Both the position numbers and the translations under genes were made by a program. A stretch of 64,000 nt of DNA. Source: Zymoseptoria tritici IPO323 (Eukaryota > Ascomycota > Dothideomycetes > Mycosphaerellales > Mycosphaerellaceae). The notes below the pieces were generated by a model. It did not search any database and was not told the origin of the DNA. It was given only the letters and a program-made list of their open reading frames with translations. Location: NCBI RefSeq assembly GCF_000219625.1, contig NC_018210.1, positions 992,001 through 1,056,000 of the forward strand, read 5' to 3'. This document shows positions 19,480 to 29,591 of this stretch, piece by piece. Within the stretch, counting starts at the first letter, position 1; every line of letters starts with the position of its first letter.

Positions 19480-20094
19480 ATGCACGCCTCACTCGCTCTC
19501 TTCCTTCCGCTACTCGGCCTCGCAGCCGCTCAAGGCGTGAGTTTCCAGCCTCCACTCTCCCAGGTCCACTCCGATCGCTGACTAGCCCTGCAGAGCTGTC
19601 GCGGCTCCATAACTGGCAATCGTTGCTGTCCTGGCAGTGTAATCACGTCCGACGGCGGGGACGTCAACACCAATGACATCTCGAACCTGGTCTGCTGCGT
19701 CGGCGGCGACACGGGGAACTTCAACTTTGGAGCGACCGCTTGCGAAGCCGGAGCGTCTTCCGTCCCTTTCAGCCAGTTGTCCACGGTCGGCAACAACATT
19801 CAAGAGGGTAGCACCGTGCTCATTAGCAATGGAAACACGATTGTTGGGGGCACAGAGACGGCGTCTACCATGGAGACCGAGACCATGTCGTCCACCAGTG
19901 CTGAAGAGACGTCTTCTGGTAGCATGACTTCCTCCGCCGCAGCTGAGGAGACGTCTGAGAGTATGACTTCGTCTGAATCTGCCGCTTCGCAATCCAGCAC
20001 TGGAACGAGCACGGGTGGGGCGGTCATGATGACATCTGGACCGATGGCTGGCGCGCTTGTTATGGCTGGAGGGTTCGTGCTCGCTGTTCTGTGA
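19480..20094 (+). CDS. Small secreted cysteine-rich GPI-anchored protein
   Basis: Two exons: 19480-19536 and 19594-20094 (GTGAGT...CTGCAG, phase 0). The product is 185 aa. Exon 1 is almost exactly the signal peptide (MHASLALFLPLLGLAAAQG). The mature N-terminus holds six cysteines in the order C, CC, CC, C (CRGSITGNRCCPG; NLVCCVGG), enough for three disulfides. A Ser/Thr/Glu-rich stalk of ~75 residues follows, then a terminal hydrophobic segment (GALVMAGGFVLAVL) fitting GPI attachment. The spacing is not that of hydrophobins or CFEM proteins. A small surface or wall protein, or an effector-like protein, is possible; I do not know a named family. The exon-1/signal-peptide coincidence is typical of fungal secreted genes. 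Confidence 0.8.
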
Positions 20095-20303
20095 AACTGA
20101 TCAGTGTGGAATGGTATGTCGCTGGCGCGAAACACCAAGACATCATTGTGGCGAAGTAGATTCTGTCGGGCCAGTTGGGAGAGACGCAGAACTGTAGAGA
20201 ATGATTGAATGCAAGATTCATTTTTGTGAAGCCTTGTCTGCCGCCTGCGGTCCCAGCTTTTAATCCCGCTACAGCATCGAGATCGTGATGTATCTGCGAG
20301 CCA

Positions 20304-21308
20304 TCAAGCATAGTTTTCAGACGCCACGGTGGATTTTCCTACGACAGCGAAGCGTGAAAGTCAGCATGCATCTCAGATGTCCATGGCAGGAGCAAGGCTT
20401 GCGAGACATGCTCCATCCCCTTCTCATGCGGTTGCTTACCAGACTCCAATTTGACGTTCTCGACCACCACCTGTGAGCCCGACTCGCTCGTGACCTTGAC
20501 CCAAGCCGAGGTGGTCGGCAGCACGCCATCCACCACGAAGAAGTTGTTGATGTCCCTCTCGGTGCCCTTCCAGGTCTTACCGTTGTCGGTGCTGACCTCC
20601 ATCTTTGTGGTGCGGAGAGTGGCGTTTTCGACCGTGGCAGCGAACCAGTACCTAATGAGAACGGTGAAAGATCAGCTCCATGCGGCTCCGATGCAGGTTC
20701 ATGACTTGGAGCAAGCGGAGCGAATGTCTCGTGCAGCGGCACGCCTGGTCGTGTTCAAAGTACTCACTGCGAACTCCCACCATGCATATGGATTGTGAGG
20801 GGTGCCGTGATGGGACACGTCACCCAGTCCCATTCAATGCCATCAACACCGCCGCCGGTCATGCCGTTGGTCAGCTTCGACCAGGTAGCAGGTGGCATGT
20901 CGAGATGATTGGCGTCGCCATCAGTCTTGTTCGTAACCTGGTATGGTCAGCGAGTGAGCACGTCGCTGCGACGAATCGACTCACCATGATAGTGATCGTC
21001 TTGCCCTTGTATGTGACCTGGATGCACCCGCCACAGTGAGCCGAGCTGTCCCAAATGGCCTCGGAGACACAAGTGGAACCATCAATAGTTGATGGCAACT
21101 TGTAGTTTGTGAAGGCACAAGCACCTGACTGCCAGCAATCCTCTTCCTTGCAGTTTTTCCCGTAGCGAGTTCCGAGTCCAGTCTTGAGATCGCGGCGAAC
21201 GCTGTGGCTCTTGTTCTCGGTGATGCCCGGGAGGACCGACGCAGAAGCTCCAGATGCCAGAAATATGGCGCCAGCTGAAGCAGCGGTGAAAGAGCGTTGG
21301 GCGTGCAT
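20304..21308 (-). CDS. Expansin-like secreted protein (double-psi barrel plus CBM63-like domain)
   Basis: Four exons: 21308-20985, 20937-20768, 20651-20440 and 20338-20304, all phases consistent. The product is 246 aa. A signal peptide precedes a KR site (SVRRDLKTG). Domain 1 begins GTRYGKNCKEEDCWQSGACA and carries CGGCIQVTYKGKTITIMV then TNKTDGDANHLDMPPATWSK: the six-stranded double-psi beta-barrel of expansins, with the Asp of the HLD motif. Domain 2 (KYWFAATVENATLRTTKMEV-like segment, then ERDINNFFVVDGV) fits the beta-sandwich carbohydrate-binding domain (CBM63). The last exon supplies only 11 residues and completes the final strand. Expansin-like proteins loosen cellulose and hemicellulose contacts without hydrolysis; in fungi they act on plant or own walls. 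Swollenin is larger and carries a CBM1, which is absent here. Confidence 0.85.
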
Positions 21309-22142
21309 GGTTGTGAGGCTTCAAGTGATTTTGGAAGAGCGTGAAAGGTGAAAGACGGATAGCATAACGTCTTGCGTCGCGAGATCCTCCCTTTTAATGC
21401 ATTGAAGCAAGTCGCCCACCCAGAAGGCGTGTCTTCAAGGTGTTCATGCATGTGCTTTACCTCGTACCATGGCACAGCACTAGGAAAATCGTTGTTTCAA
21501 GTAGATCGCGCAGACCTTGTGCCTGGAACCGAGTCTCACTTGCCTGAAAGACAATGTGGTAGGAGAGAACTGCAGGGATTGAGAACATGGTAGGGTCAGA
21601 TGCTTTTGTCTGAGGTTGTCAACGGCGGTTTCGCGGCATGGCATGGCCGCGAGGCAGTTCATGTTCTCCCGGTTGAATCGCCGCAAATAAGGCACTGGCG
21701 GCAAGAAGTTTGGTTATGTTGAATCCACTTCGATCCTCGGGGCCATCGACTGGAGGCTTGCGAGGTTGTCTGGTGTCTCAGGCCCTCAGGGTGGTCAGAT
21801 CGTTCATCAATCCGAAGCTCACCGTCCTTCTCCTGGCATGGAATGTCTTGTAGACGCTCGCTTATGGGACTCGACTAGGGACTCGACTACATGCGCTGTC
21901 ACTGCGATGCACCGCCAGCTCGCTTGACGACGCCATTCCGTGGAAGCTGACACCGTGAGGACAATTTGGTCAGGTCATCTTGATGAGGCAGAGGCAGAGT
22001 CGCTGGAGACGGGACGGAATCTGAGTTCATCAGCTTTTGCCAAGACTTTCGAGCTCAATCTTCAGTTGCGCTTCGTCGAGCTCTTTCTCCAGTGCATGCA
22101 CATCGCGACAACTGCGATTGCACGACCAGACATCTCTGCAAG
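21309..22142. other. Intergenic region, divergent promoters
   Basis: About 830 bp between the expansin-like gene and the snRNP gene. I see no supported frame. GGGACTCGACTA occurs twice in tandem near 21867-21890. Confidence 0.45.
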
Positions 22143-23024
22143 ATGGCAGAACCAAATCCTCCAAACGCAACGTTCGTACATTGCACTTCGTACGAACCAG
22201 CTTTGAGGAAGGGACGTATTCGCTAACTCTTCCGTAGTCTCTACGTATATCACACCTTTGCCCTCTCCGCATCCCGTCCGCCCATTGACCTCCCATGTAG
22301 CTGCGCAACCTTCCGGAGCGCCAAGTGAGCATTCCCCTTCTCAAAGAGGGCATCAGAGAGATTGTGGAGGACCTCGGGACCGTGCTCGACATCCGCGCTG
22401 GAAAGAGCCTCAAGCAACGTGGTCAGGCCTTCGTCGTGTACAGCCGCGTGGAAGAAGCAACAGAGGCGCATGACATTCTGCAAGACATCGAGCTATTCGG
22501 CCGCAAGATCCAGGTGCAATACGCTCGTGCGCGCAGCGATGCGACAGTGCAGAAAGATGATGGAGAGGAAGCTTTAGCGGAGCACAAGAAAGTCAGGCTG
22601 GCTGAGAAGGGTGAGTATACCATGAACCACACATACAACACGGGGCCTTCCGCTGACCATCTCGCCAGCGCGCAAGCAAGCTCTCGAAGAGGCCAAACCC
22701 GTCAAACGTGCCGCCGAGCGCGACTCCATCGCCGAGCGACCCGCCAAGGCCAACAAAGCCGCCACAGCCGTGGCCGACGACTATCTCCCTCCTAACAGGA
22801 TCCTTCTACTCCGCGACTTCCCTGAAGGCTATGGCAAGACCGAGCTCACCGCTCTATTTCAGCGATACCCCGGCTTCAAGGAGATCCGCATGGTCCCTGG
22901 CCGTGCTGGTCTGGCGTTTGCGGAGTACGAGGAGGAGACCCAGTCTGCGGCGGCCAGAGAGGCCCTCAATGGAATGTCAATGGGAGATTCCAAGTTCAAG
23001 GTCACTTTCCAGAAGAAGCAGTGA
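22143..23024 (+). CDS. U1A/U2B''-type snRNP protein with two RRMs and a 7-nt microexon
   Basis: Four exons: 22143-22171, 22238-22244 (7 nt), 22301-22610 and 22669-23024. Phases fit and the product is 233 aa. The spliced N-terminus MAEPNPPNATLYLRNLPERQ is the start typical of U1A, U2B'' and SNF proteins; the microexon supplies the Leu-Tyr of RNP2. RRM1 continues LLKEGIREIVEDLGTVLDIR with RNP1 QRGQAFVVY and ends in a tyrosine/arginine-rich helix (KIQVQYARARSDA). A charged linker (RKQALEEAKPVKRAAERDS) leads to RRM2 (RILLLRDFPEGYGKTELTAL; GRAGLAFAEY). The protein binds a U1 or U2 snRNA stem-loop in the spliceosome. Many filamentous fungi have one gene serving as U2B'' or U1A; I cannot tell which this is. 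Confidence 0.9.
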
Positions 23025-23478
23025 TGAGACGATAATGTGAAGAAGAGCTGGGACGGAGCAGAGGCTGTGCTGTTGTTCTGCTGCTGCAGTGCGCCAGGTA
23101 GAGGCGCAGCTTGTGACTCGCAGCGGCTTCCATGAGGCAGGCCAGAACGAAGGAATATCTTCTGTACTCCCACCGGAGTTTCAGCCTATGTGTGTTCGCT
23201 GGCAAAGAGCAGACCTCCAGCATTCCTTTGAGCGACGAGGCTGAGTCAGCGGAGTTGTGATGAATTTCGACTCATAATGAGTCACTACGCTTTGGCTGAA
23301 CGGAAGTACATTGACTGAAGTACATGCAGCATGCTCGACTTATATAGAGTTGAATGTCAAGCACTTATCATGAAAAGCTACGATTATCCCAACAGCTTTT
23401 CCCTCTTCGCAGCTGATGCTCAACACGAACTCCAACACTCTCGACACCACGGCAACTTCAACACCAACAATCCTCAAC
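23025..23478. other. Intergenic region
   Basis: 454 bp between the snRNP gene and the Rei1-type gene, holding a 3' UTR and a promoter. TTATATAGAG at ~23340 lies ~140 bp before the Rei1 start and may be a TATA element. Confidence 0.4.
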
Positions 23479-24648
23479 ATGAGCTTTCTCTGCAGCGCGT
23501 GCGCAACAAACTTCGAGTCTGAGTCAATTCGAAGAGAACACATGCGCGAGCAATGGCAGTGCGCTTGCTCCAAGGTTTTCGGAGTGCTATGCTGTGTCGC
23601 TGACGCTTTGGACTAGTGTTTACAATGTCAAACGACGAATGGCTACTTTGCCTCCGATCACACCGGAACAATATGATCAGGTCCACGAAGCGAAACCGTC
23701 AAAACCTGTATCTCAGGATGGCGTCGTTTCTACAAGCATTGTCCCCGAGCTTGAGGCCGCAACGACGGCTGAAGACCTTGCCGAGGACGACGAGGAGGAC
23801 GAGAATGTCGTTCTCGATCCAGCGAATTGTCTCTTTTGCACATCATTTCACTCGGAAGTGTCGGAAAACCTAGTGCACATGACTGCAGCTCATGGCTTCA
23901 CAATACCAAATCTGTCGACCATCCAGACGGACTTGGAGACCTTCATTTCTTACCTCTCGCTTGTCGTGAACAAGTACCACGAGTGCCTTCATTGCGGACA
24001 CGTCAAACACTCAGCACAAGCCGTTCGGGCGCATATGTCTGATAAAGGTCACCGGAAACTGGATCTCTCCGAAAACTCCGAGTACCTCGACTTCTGGGAC
24101 AAATCGGACGGAGAAGACGATGAAGAATTCGAGGAGGACCAGATGAAGCATGATGCAGGTGGAACGGTCCGCCTTTCGAACACAGAATTACGGTTACCGT
24201 CAGGCGAGATTGTGACAAGTCGACACGGCGACCAGCCGAACGCAAGTCGATCAAAGAAAGCAAGACTGTCACGACAGCAATCTACCGCCTTGGTCGCTTC
24301 CACGCAACGCAACGTGGAAGACAGTCCAGATGACTCCAGTGCCACAGCGCCGAAAGCATCTCGTAACACAACGCGCGCTCTGGCCCTCCGCTCGAGCATG
24401 GATCTTACCGGGCTATCCGACTCTCAGCGTCACTCTCTCGCAGTCGAGCAAAGGAAGATTGATCTCAGCGCTTTCCGGACTCGCAACAAAGCACAGTGGA
24501 CACTGGAGAAGATGGGTAACAAAGTCAAGCAGAAGCACTTCCGAGTAGGTTCTATATGCCGGTCGGGCCTTTTCATCGATCCGACCATGTTCTAACATCT
24601 GGGGTGGTGGTTTAGCCGGACAATCCGGGCGGAAGGGCAAATGGATGA
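23479..24648 (+). CDS. Rei1/Reh1-type C2H2 zinc-finger protein (cytoplasmic 60S maturation)
   Basis: Three exons: 23479-23558, 23617-24544 and 24616-24648. The product is 346 aa. The N-terminal finger spans intron 1 (FLCSACATNFESESIRREHM then QWHVYNVKRR), and RMATLPPITPEQY is the hallmark of Rei1/ZNF622. Two further fingers follow: CLFCTSFHSEVSENLVHM...HGF and CLHCGHVKHSAQAVRAHMSD. An acidic patch and a basic C-terminus follow, and the short last exon ends PDNPGGRANG, like other fungal Rei1 proteins. In yeast Rei1 acts with Jjj1 to release Arx1-Alb1 from pre-60S particles and probes the exit tunnel. The upstream ATG at 23416 is in frame but would add 21 Thr/Asn-rich residues. The gene is convergent with the thioesterase gene; only 42 bp separate the stop codons. 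Confidence 0.9.
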
Positions 24649-24690
24649 AGATATGGATAAGCGAAAAGATCTTGATGGAGAAGTGTTCAG

Positions 24691-25825
24691 TCACGATGTG
24701 AGGAGTTTCCGGAGGATTCGACCTAAGCTGTCGGACTGCAGAGATGTCAGCAAGAGTTACATGGCAAGATCCAGCAATACTCACATGCGGCGGCTGTGTG
24801 ATCTGGAAGTGGTTCCCAGTCATGTAATCAAAGGAACACTCCGCACCCGGCAACAACCTGTCCCACCCTTCCGTCTTCAAGTCTCCTCTAGGCTCGAGCA
24901 AGAACTTTGTCACCTTTACGCTCAAGTCCACCTCCAGGCCCGACCTCTCCACGTCTTCCACAAGTCCTTCCTTCACCCATACGAAGTTGACCTTTGTAGG
25001 AGCATCTCGCTCCTCCATCGGCACCGGCATATACCTATCAACCGCCAACACCGTGGAGGTGAAATGCTGCACCAACCACTCAGGCGCTTTCTTCGCCCCA
25101 GATGCACCCATGAGTCCCTTCTTCGTCAACTCAGCAACTACCTGCTCCGGTAACGCTTCATACACCAGTCGACAGGGCGAGTCAATCAAGATAAATCTCT
25201 CGACCTTCCCTCCCTCCACCACCAACAGCCTGGCCACTTCATAAGCGTAGTACCCGCCCGCCGACCAGCCTCCAAGAACATACGAACGGCCGGCCGATTG
25301 GAATCTCTTGACTTCCTCCAACCAGAGACGAGCTACGTGCTCGATGGAGCAGGTGAAGTGCTCGGCTTGGCGGAGGAAAGGGGAGTTGAGGCCAATGAGA
25401 CAAATCGAGGGGGATATAGGTGGGAGGCTGGCATAAGATGTCCCGGCACCGCTACCATCGGGAAAGAGAAAGACGATCGTCGAAGCGACAGATGGCTTGC
25501 CTTGCAGGACGACCGACAATGGTACTTTGGGCTTGGGGATGTCTCGCCATGTGTCTTGGAGCTGCTTTGCAGTGGTTGATACGCTCGCAGTGTCTTGCTT
25601 TGGATGGAAGAATGCCTTCAAGGCTCCAACGGTGTCGTACTTGGTAAATATATCGTCAGGCACATGAAGTCCAGCTTGATTGAGGTCGGCCGCGGTGGCT
25701 TGAGCGAGGAGGTCTCCCAGTCCGAGATATCTCCATGTTTCCTGGTCCTGCAGATCATCTGGGTCGACTGCTATTGCATCCCCGATGATCTGTAGGGCTA
25801 GATGTATCTTTTCCTCGCTGTTCAT
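24691..25825 (-). CDS. Stand-alone ACP-like / thioesterase protein
   Basis: Two exons, 25825-24785 and 24735-24691, phase 0 (GTGAGT...CTGCAG, CTGAC). The product is 361 aa. Residues 1-75 resemble the acyl-carrier/condensation-helper region at the end of fungal polyketide synthases (EEKIHLALQIIGDAIAVDPD; DIFTKYDTVGALKAFF). However, the phosphopantetheine site reads LGLGDLL instead of LGxDSL, so the serine is missing. The rest is an alpha/beta-hydrolase thioesterase: TIVFLFPDGSGAGTSYASLP, nucleophile elbow GGWSAGGYYAYEVARLL, IDSPCRLVYE, and a final GNHFQITQPPH with the catalytic His. The 15-residue last exon forms a C-terminal helix. PKS thioesterases release or edit acyl chains. No PKS, tailoring enzyme or regulator is near, so it may act in trans or be a relic. 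An ATG at 26002 is in frame but upstream of the plausible domain start. Confidence 0.8.
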
Positions 25826-26931
25826 AACTGGGCATGTTGGGCAACAAAGAGATCGAGATGGTTTGGTTTGATCAAATGTGTGTCGGAGGAAGACGATGGG
25901 GAGCCGCATAGTTGCCGACGACCAGGGCGTGCGTCGGCTGAGTAAGCCGGGCTGTTTCTGTTGGCGAGCACGCAGGAAGGAAACGTTGTGAATTTCGATC
26001 ACTATCCTTCACACCTCACTACTCTTGACACCTCACACTAAAATTCCAGATGAATTCTCCATCAGGCCATCTATCGACTCATCGTAATGCTATTCCACAG
26101 TACGACGCACCTCTCACGGTGATTGACGGCAAAACATCGACCATCTAAAAGCAACCGGTCCAACAATCTCGTGACTGACCTGGGATCTCGCAGCACTTGG
26201 TACCGTCCGGCGGGAAATACTCGCCGCCTTCCTCGCCCTTTTATGGCATGGTCAGCATGGCTCGCAGAGAGCTCTTGAGTGGAAGGCGACGTACTCTGGC
26301 ATTTGTTGTCAAGGCATTTCAGCAGTCAGATTTGAGCAGCTGACATCATGCTTACAGATCCGGAGCCAAGAATAACTGCAGCGAGCCAACTTTGGCATTA
26401 AACGATGGAGTCAAAGCGAACATGTGGTCAAACTCGGCCAACGTTATCGCAAGGAACCTCCGAGGGTATCGCATCTTCGATGTCTGCCCAGGGCATTGTT
26501 TCCTTGGGCTTGGCGTGTGGAGCGCAAGGAGTCTTCTGCCTGAGAATAATCGCATAACCGGAGTCGAGGTCAAAGACAAGTATGCCTCGAGGACTCTTTG
26601 TTTTGGTCACAAGCTAAAAGGCCCTCGTACAATGCATATGTCTCTGACAAAGAGAAGTCTGTCATTGACACCTGTATTCAATCATTCATCCATGACAAAG
26701 AACACACCATTCACTACCCATATTAACAGCACGACACTTCGCTTGCACTTCTCAGACCTTTGCGCTGACTTTTTGACTTCCCGTTCATCCTATTTCCAGA
26801 GCAGGTCTCTACATTGCAGTCTTTCCGGTTCCTCGATTTAGCGCTGCATTTGAATACTACCATTGCAAGCGATCAACAGCATTGATTGTCACCAAGATCT
26901 CCACAAGCAATAATCGATTGATCTCTGCAAC
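25826..26931. other. Intergenic region, possibly a small unmodelled gene on the minus strand
   Basis: About 1.1 kb. On the minus strand, between ~26610 and ~26170, short open segments with splice-like borders occur, including one ending in FPPDGTKCCEIP before a GTCAGT. I could not assemble a convincing model with a start and phase-consistent exons, so no gene is called. The remainder is promoter sequence. Confidence 0.35.
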
Positions 26932-27807
26932 ATGCCGTCCTCCACAGCAGAAACTCCGCGTTTCCCACGCTTCTTCCGGCCTCTTCCAAATCCAGCGAAG
27001 GAACAGGACATCCCCTCCGAGATCACCACGCCCACAGCACCTCGCCGGACGAGGTCCGTTCGAGCATCAGAGGACACACCAACTCGTCAACGCACGTTTC
27101 GAGCAAGTGGCTCCGCCGCTGTTGCCTTTCCGCGCCCTACCAGTGCGCAGACATCCTCTCAAAGACCGCATGAATATTCGAGTCCGCATCACGGGTCGCC
27201 ATGCACGGCTCTTTGCCTTTCACATCTCCTGACCTGCGATCACAAGGTCCATACCCCGTCGCCGGAGCCGTGTGCATCGAACTGTCACGTTGCAAAGCAC
27301 CCGGATTACTCCCAACCACGATCTCTCGACTCGCCGTTCGTGTGTCCGACTTGTTTGGCTGAGCATCTGGTACAGCGGAATGATGAGCGAGAGTCGGCGT
27401 TCCGAGCCGAGATCAAGGCCATCGCAAAGGAAAGGCGGGAAAGTAAAGCCTGGGTGGAGAAGAAAGTCGGGTTCATGAGGCTTGGCTGGGCAGACGAGGA
27501 CGAAGTGGAAGTCAGTGTGTTCTACGAGTTTGGTCGGGTCTGCGAGGGATTTTGGGTTGATGAAGAGTGGAGGGAACTGATCGAGAGGGGTAGCAGAGCG
27601 TGGAGGGAGAAGAGAGAACAGGGCAAAGGTTTGCATGTTTTCGAGGACGAGGACGAACTCGAGACGACCGTTCTGGATGTCCAGGATAAGGTGTCCGATG
27701 CGTGTGGAGAGTCTTCGCCGACTGGTTCGGTGCGAAGTGCCTTTGAGAAGATCAAACGGAGTTCGAGGGGCTTGGAGTTCCGAATGCCGGCATACCGGAG
27801 GCCTTGA
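26932..27807 (+). CDS. Hypothetical 291-aa protein with cysteine/histidine clusters
   Basis: A single frame with strong coding-like composition. The first ~95 residues are basic, Pro/Ser/Thr-rich and probably disordered (MPSSTAETPRFPRFFRPLP). A central part has CTALCLSHLLTCDHKV, CASNCHVAKH and FVCPTCLAEH: spacings that could bind zinc. The C-terminal half is charged and helical (ESAFRAEIKAIAKERRESKA; KKVGFMRLGWADEDE) with a tail ending MPAYRRP. No known domain is recognised. Base use and the Cys/His clusters support a real gene; function is unknown. Confidence 0.6.
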   Translation: MPSSTAETPRFPRFFRPLPNPAKEQDIPSEITTPTAPRRTRSVRASEDTPTRQRTFRASGSAAVAFPRPTSAQTSSQRPHEYSSPHHGSPCTALCLSHLLTCDHKVHTPSPEPCASNCHVAKHPDYSQPRSLDSPFVCPTCLAEHLVQRNDERESAFRAEIKAIAKERRESKAWVEKKVGFMRLGWADEDEVEVSVFYEFGRVCEGFWVDEEWRELIERGSRAWREKREQGKGLHVFEDEDELETTVLDVQDKVSDACGESSPTGSVRSAFEKIKRSSRGLEFRMPAYRRP

Positions 27808-28133
27808 TCGAACGGTAGCGAGCGAAAGACTAATAGAATGAGCGACATGCAGATCCGGCAGTCGTCGATGAATGTGTCGCAGTGACAGGAGGTCCATAAG
27901 CAGAAGCGGCCTCGACATGGTAAGCTATGGGCAGAGGGCTTCGAAAATAGATGCGTGTGGACCGCGAGAAATCTGTCAAGTGTGAAAAATAGCATCGATA
28001 CCAATTTGATCATCATCATTCGTGCCTTCGCCCACATGCTTCAGGTCTTCGCCGTGTGTTGCAGAATGAGCCAAGTCTCTGGATCTCCAGTTCCCCAACT
28101 CAAGCCACAAAAGTCAGTCTAGCAACTCATTAC

Positions 28134-29089
28134 TCACATTGCAAACCAGTCTTTATGCAGCTTCCCGTTGATCCAAAGCCTAGAGCTCGACGACAGGCTG
28201 TGGTGATGATGTCTAACAAGTTGGGCCCATAGTCGCTTGAACTCGACGCCAGCTTGCGACGTCTTGTCGTCTTCATGCATTTTCGCAAACGCGAGGCTGA
28301 CTTGCATGATGTACTCCTTGCGAGACTTGGGATTGTTTGTGATGAATCTTGGGTCGTCGACGTAATTGCGAGTGACGGTGATGAGGTCTTCGATGCTATA
28401 ACGCTGGATGATTCTCCAGTCGCTCTCTATGCTGCCATTTCGCGTGCCGGCTCCTGTGAAGGCTGGCGCGCTACCCTGCCTACTCAATATGTCGGAGTTA
28501 GACCTGCTGGCGGGACCTGCTGTGATGCTGTTCGACGGCGTCGAAACTAGAATCTCAGAATGCGTTGCGGCGGAGACGAATGGCTTGTGGTATCTCGGGT
28601 ATACGCCCTGAGCCAGACTGTTGAGACGGGTGGGGCCCCCGAGATACATGTGACAGATCTTGTCGTAAGTCACCACCTGGGAGGGATTGTCAGAAATGTT
28701 CCGAGACCTCGGCGATATGCCTGACTGACGTCCTTGATGCCACTTTGGTACTCAACCAATACATCTGCGGCCTTGCCCCTGTACGAAGTCTCCAGAACAC
28801 TGCCCATCTCATATCCCATGTCACTTGTATGATAGTGATTTGCGGTACGAACTCGTGCAAGAACATTATCGCCCTTTTGTACTGGCTCATCGCTTGCTGC
28901 AGTCTTGAGCGGGTTGCCACCGATGTCTTGAGGATATTTTCGGATCTCAGCGTTGCTATAGCTGTTGAGCCTCAAGTCGTTCCCGGGAGGACAATCGAAT
29001 TTGATGGTGGTTGCATTCAGTTGCGTTGCGCGGTACCAGTGACCCCTCCAAAGAGCGAGGACCGGTCGATCCCATGTGTAGTCTGCCAT
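28134..29089 (-). CDS. Hypothetical protein with possible Tudor/SH3-like N-terminal half, 300 aa
   Basis: Two exons, 29089-28730 and 28676-28134, phase 0. The donor is the weaker GTCAGT; the acceptor follows a TCTGAC branch site. The N-terminus (MADYTWDRPVLALWRGHWYR) and the segment KGDNVLARVR...GYEMGSVLETSYRGK look like two small beta-barrel modules of Tudor or SH3 type, inferred only from the alternation of Val, Trp and Tyr. The second exon carries a Ser-rich linker and a charged helical end (SRKEYIMQVSLAFAKMHEDD). The stop shown follows FAM. A GTGAGT overlaps it, so a further 3' exon cannot be excluded. An in-frame ATG at 29146 would add 19 residues. Confidence 0.55.
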
Positions 29090-29591
29090 GCTGGGGCTGC
29101 GAGTGTGCTTGTTGAAGTTGTTGTAAGAATATGGGCAGTTGATCAATGATGACGGAATGTGAAGTGGTTTAAAGCTAGTCGTGGGAATACAAGATCAACA
29201 TGTATAGCAAGACTGAGGAAGGTCGAAAGGTCTTGCCCGGTGACAAGTGGAAGACTCAAATTTTGTCTCGACTCCCTTATGTGCAGGACTGGTGAAGTCT
29301 CACCAACGAAGTCTTAGACAAGCGTGGGACTGTACGAAGTCTCGGTCGAGTCATGATTATTGACGTGGAATCTGAGCCCAGATCAAGGAAACACGCTCAG
29401 TTGAAGCAAAAGGAGGCGAGGTATGAGAGATGCACAATTGTGCATAGTAACATGTGTTGAGACACATCGCCTCAAACATCCCGACTGTTGAAGTCAGATA
29501 ACTTCGGACCCCAAGGAGTGTGATAAGAGAAACAAAGTCATATCAGCCTTGCGAGTCTATGCCTGGAACAACTTTGACTCTCCATTCACAT
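29090..29591. other. Intergenic region
   Basis: About 500 bp downstream of the map2 gene and upstream of the previous gene. No open frame with support. Confidence 0.4.

Noticed and set aside
26170..26610. Possible small Cys-containing gene on the minus strand
   Set aside because: Splice-like borders exist, but no start and phase-consistent exon chain could be built; noted only as intergenic.
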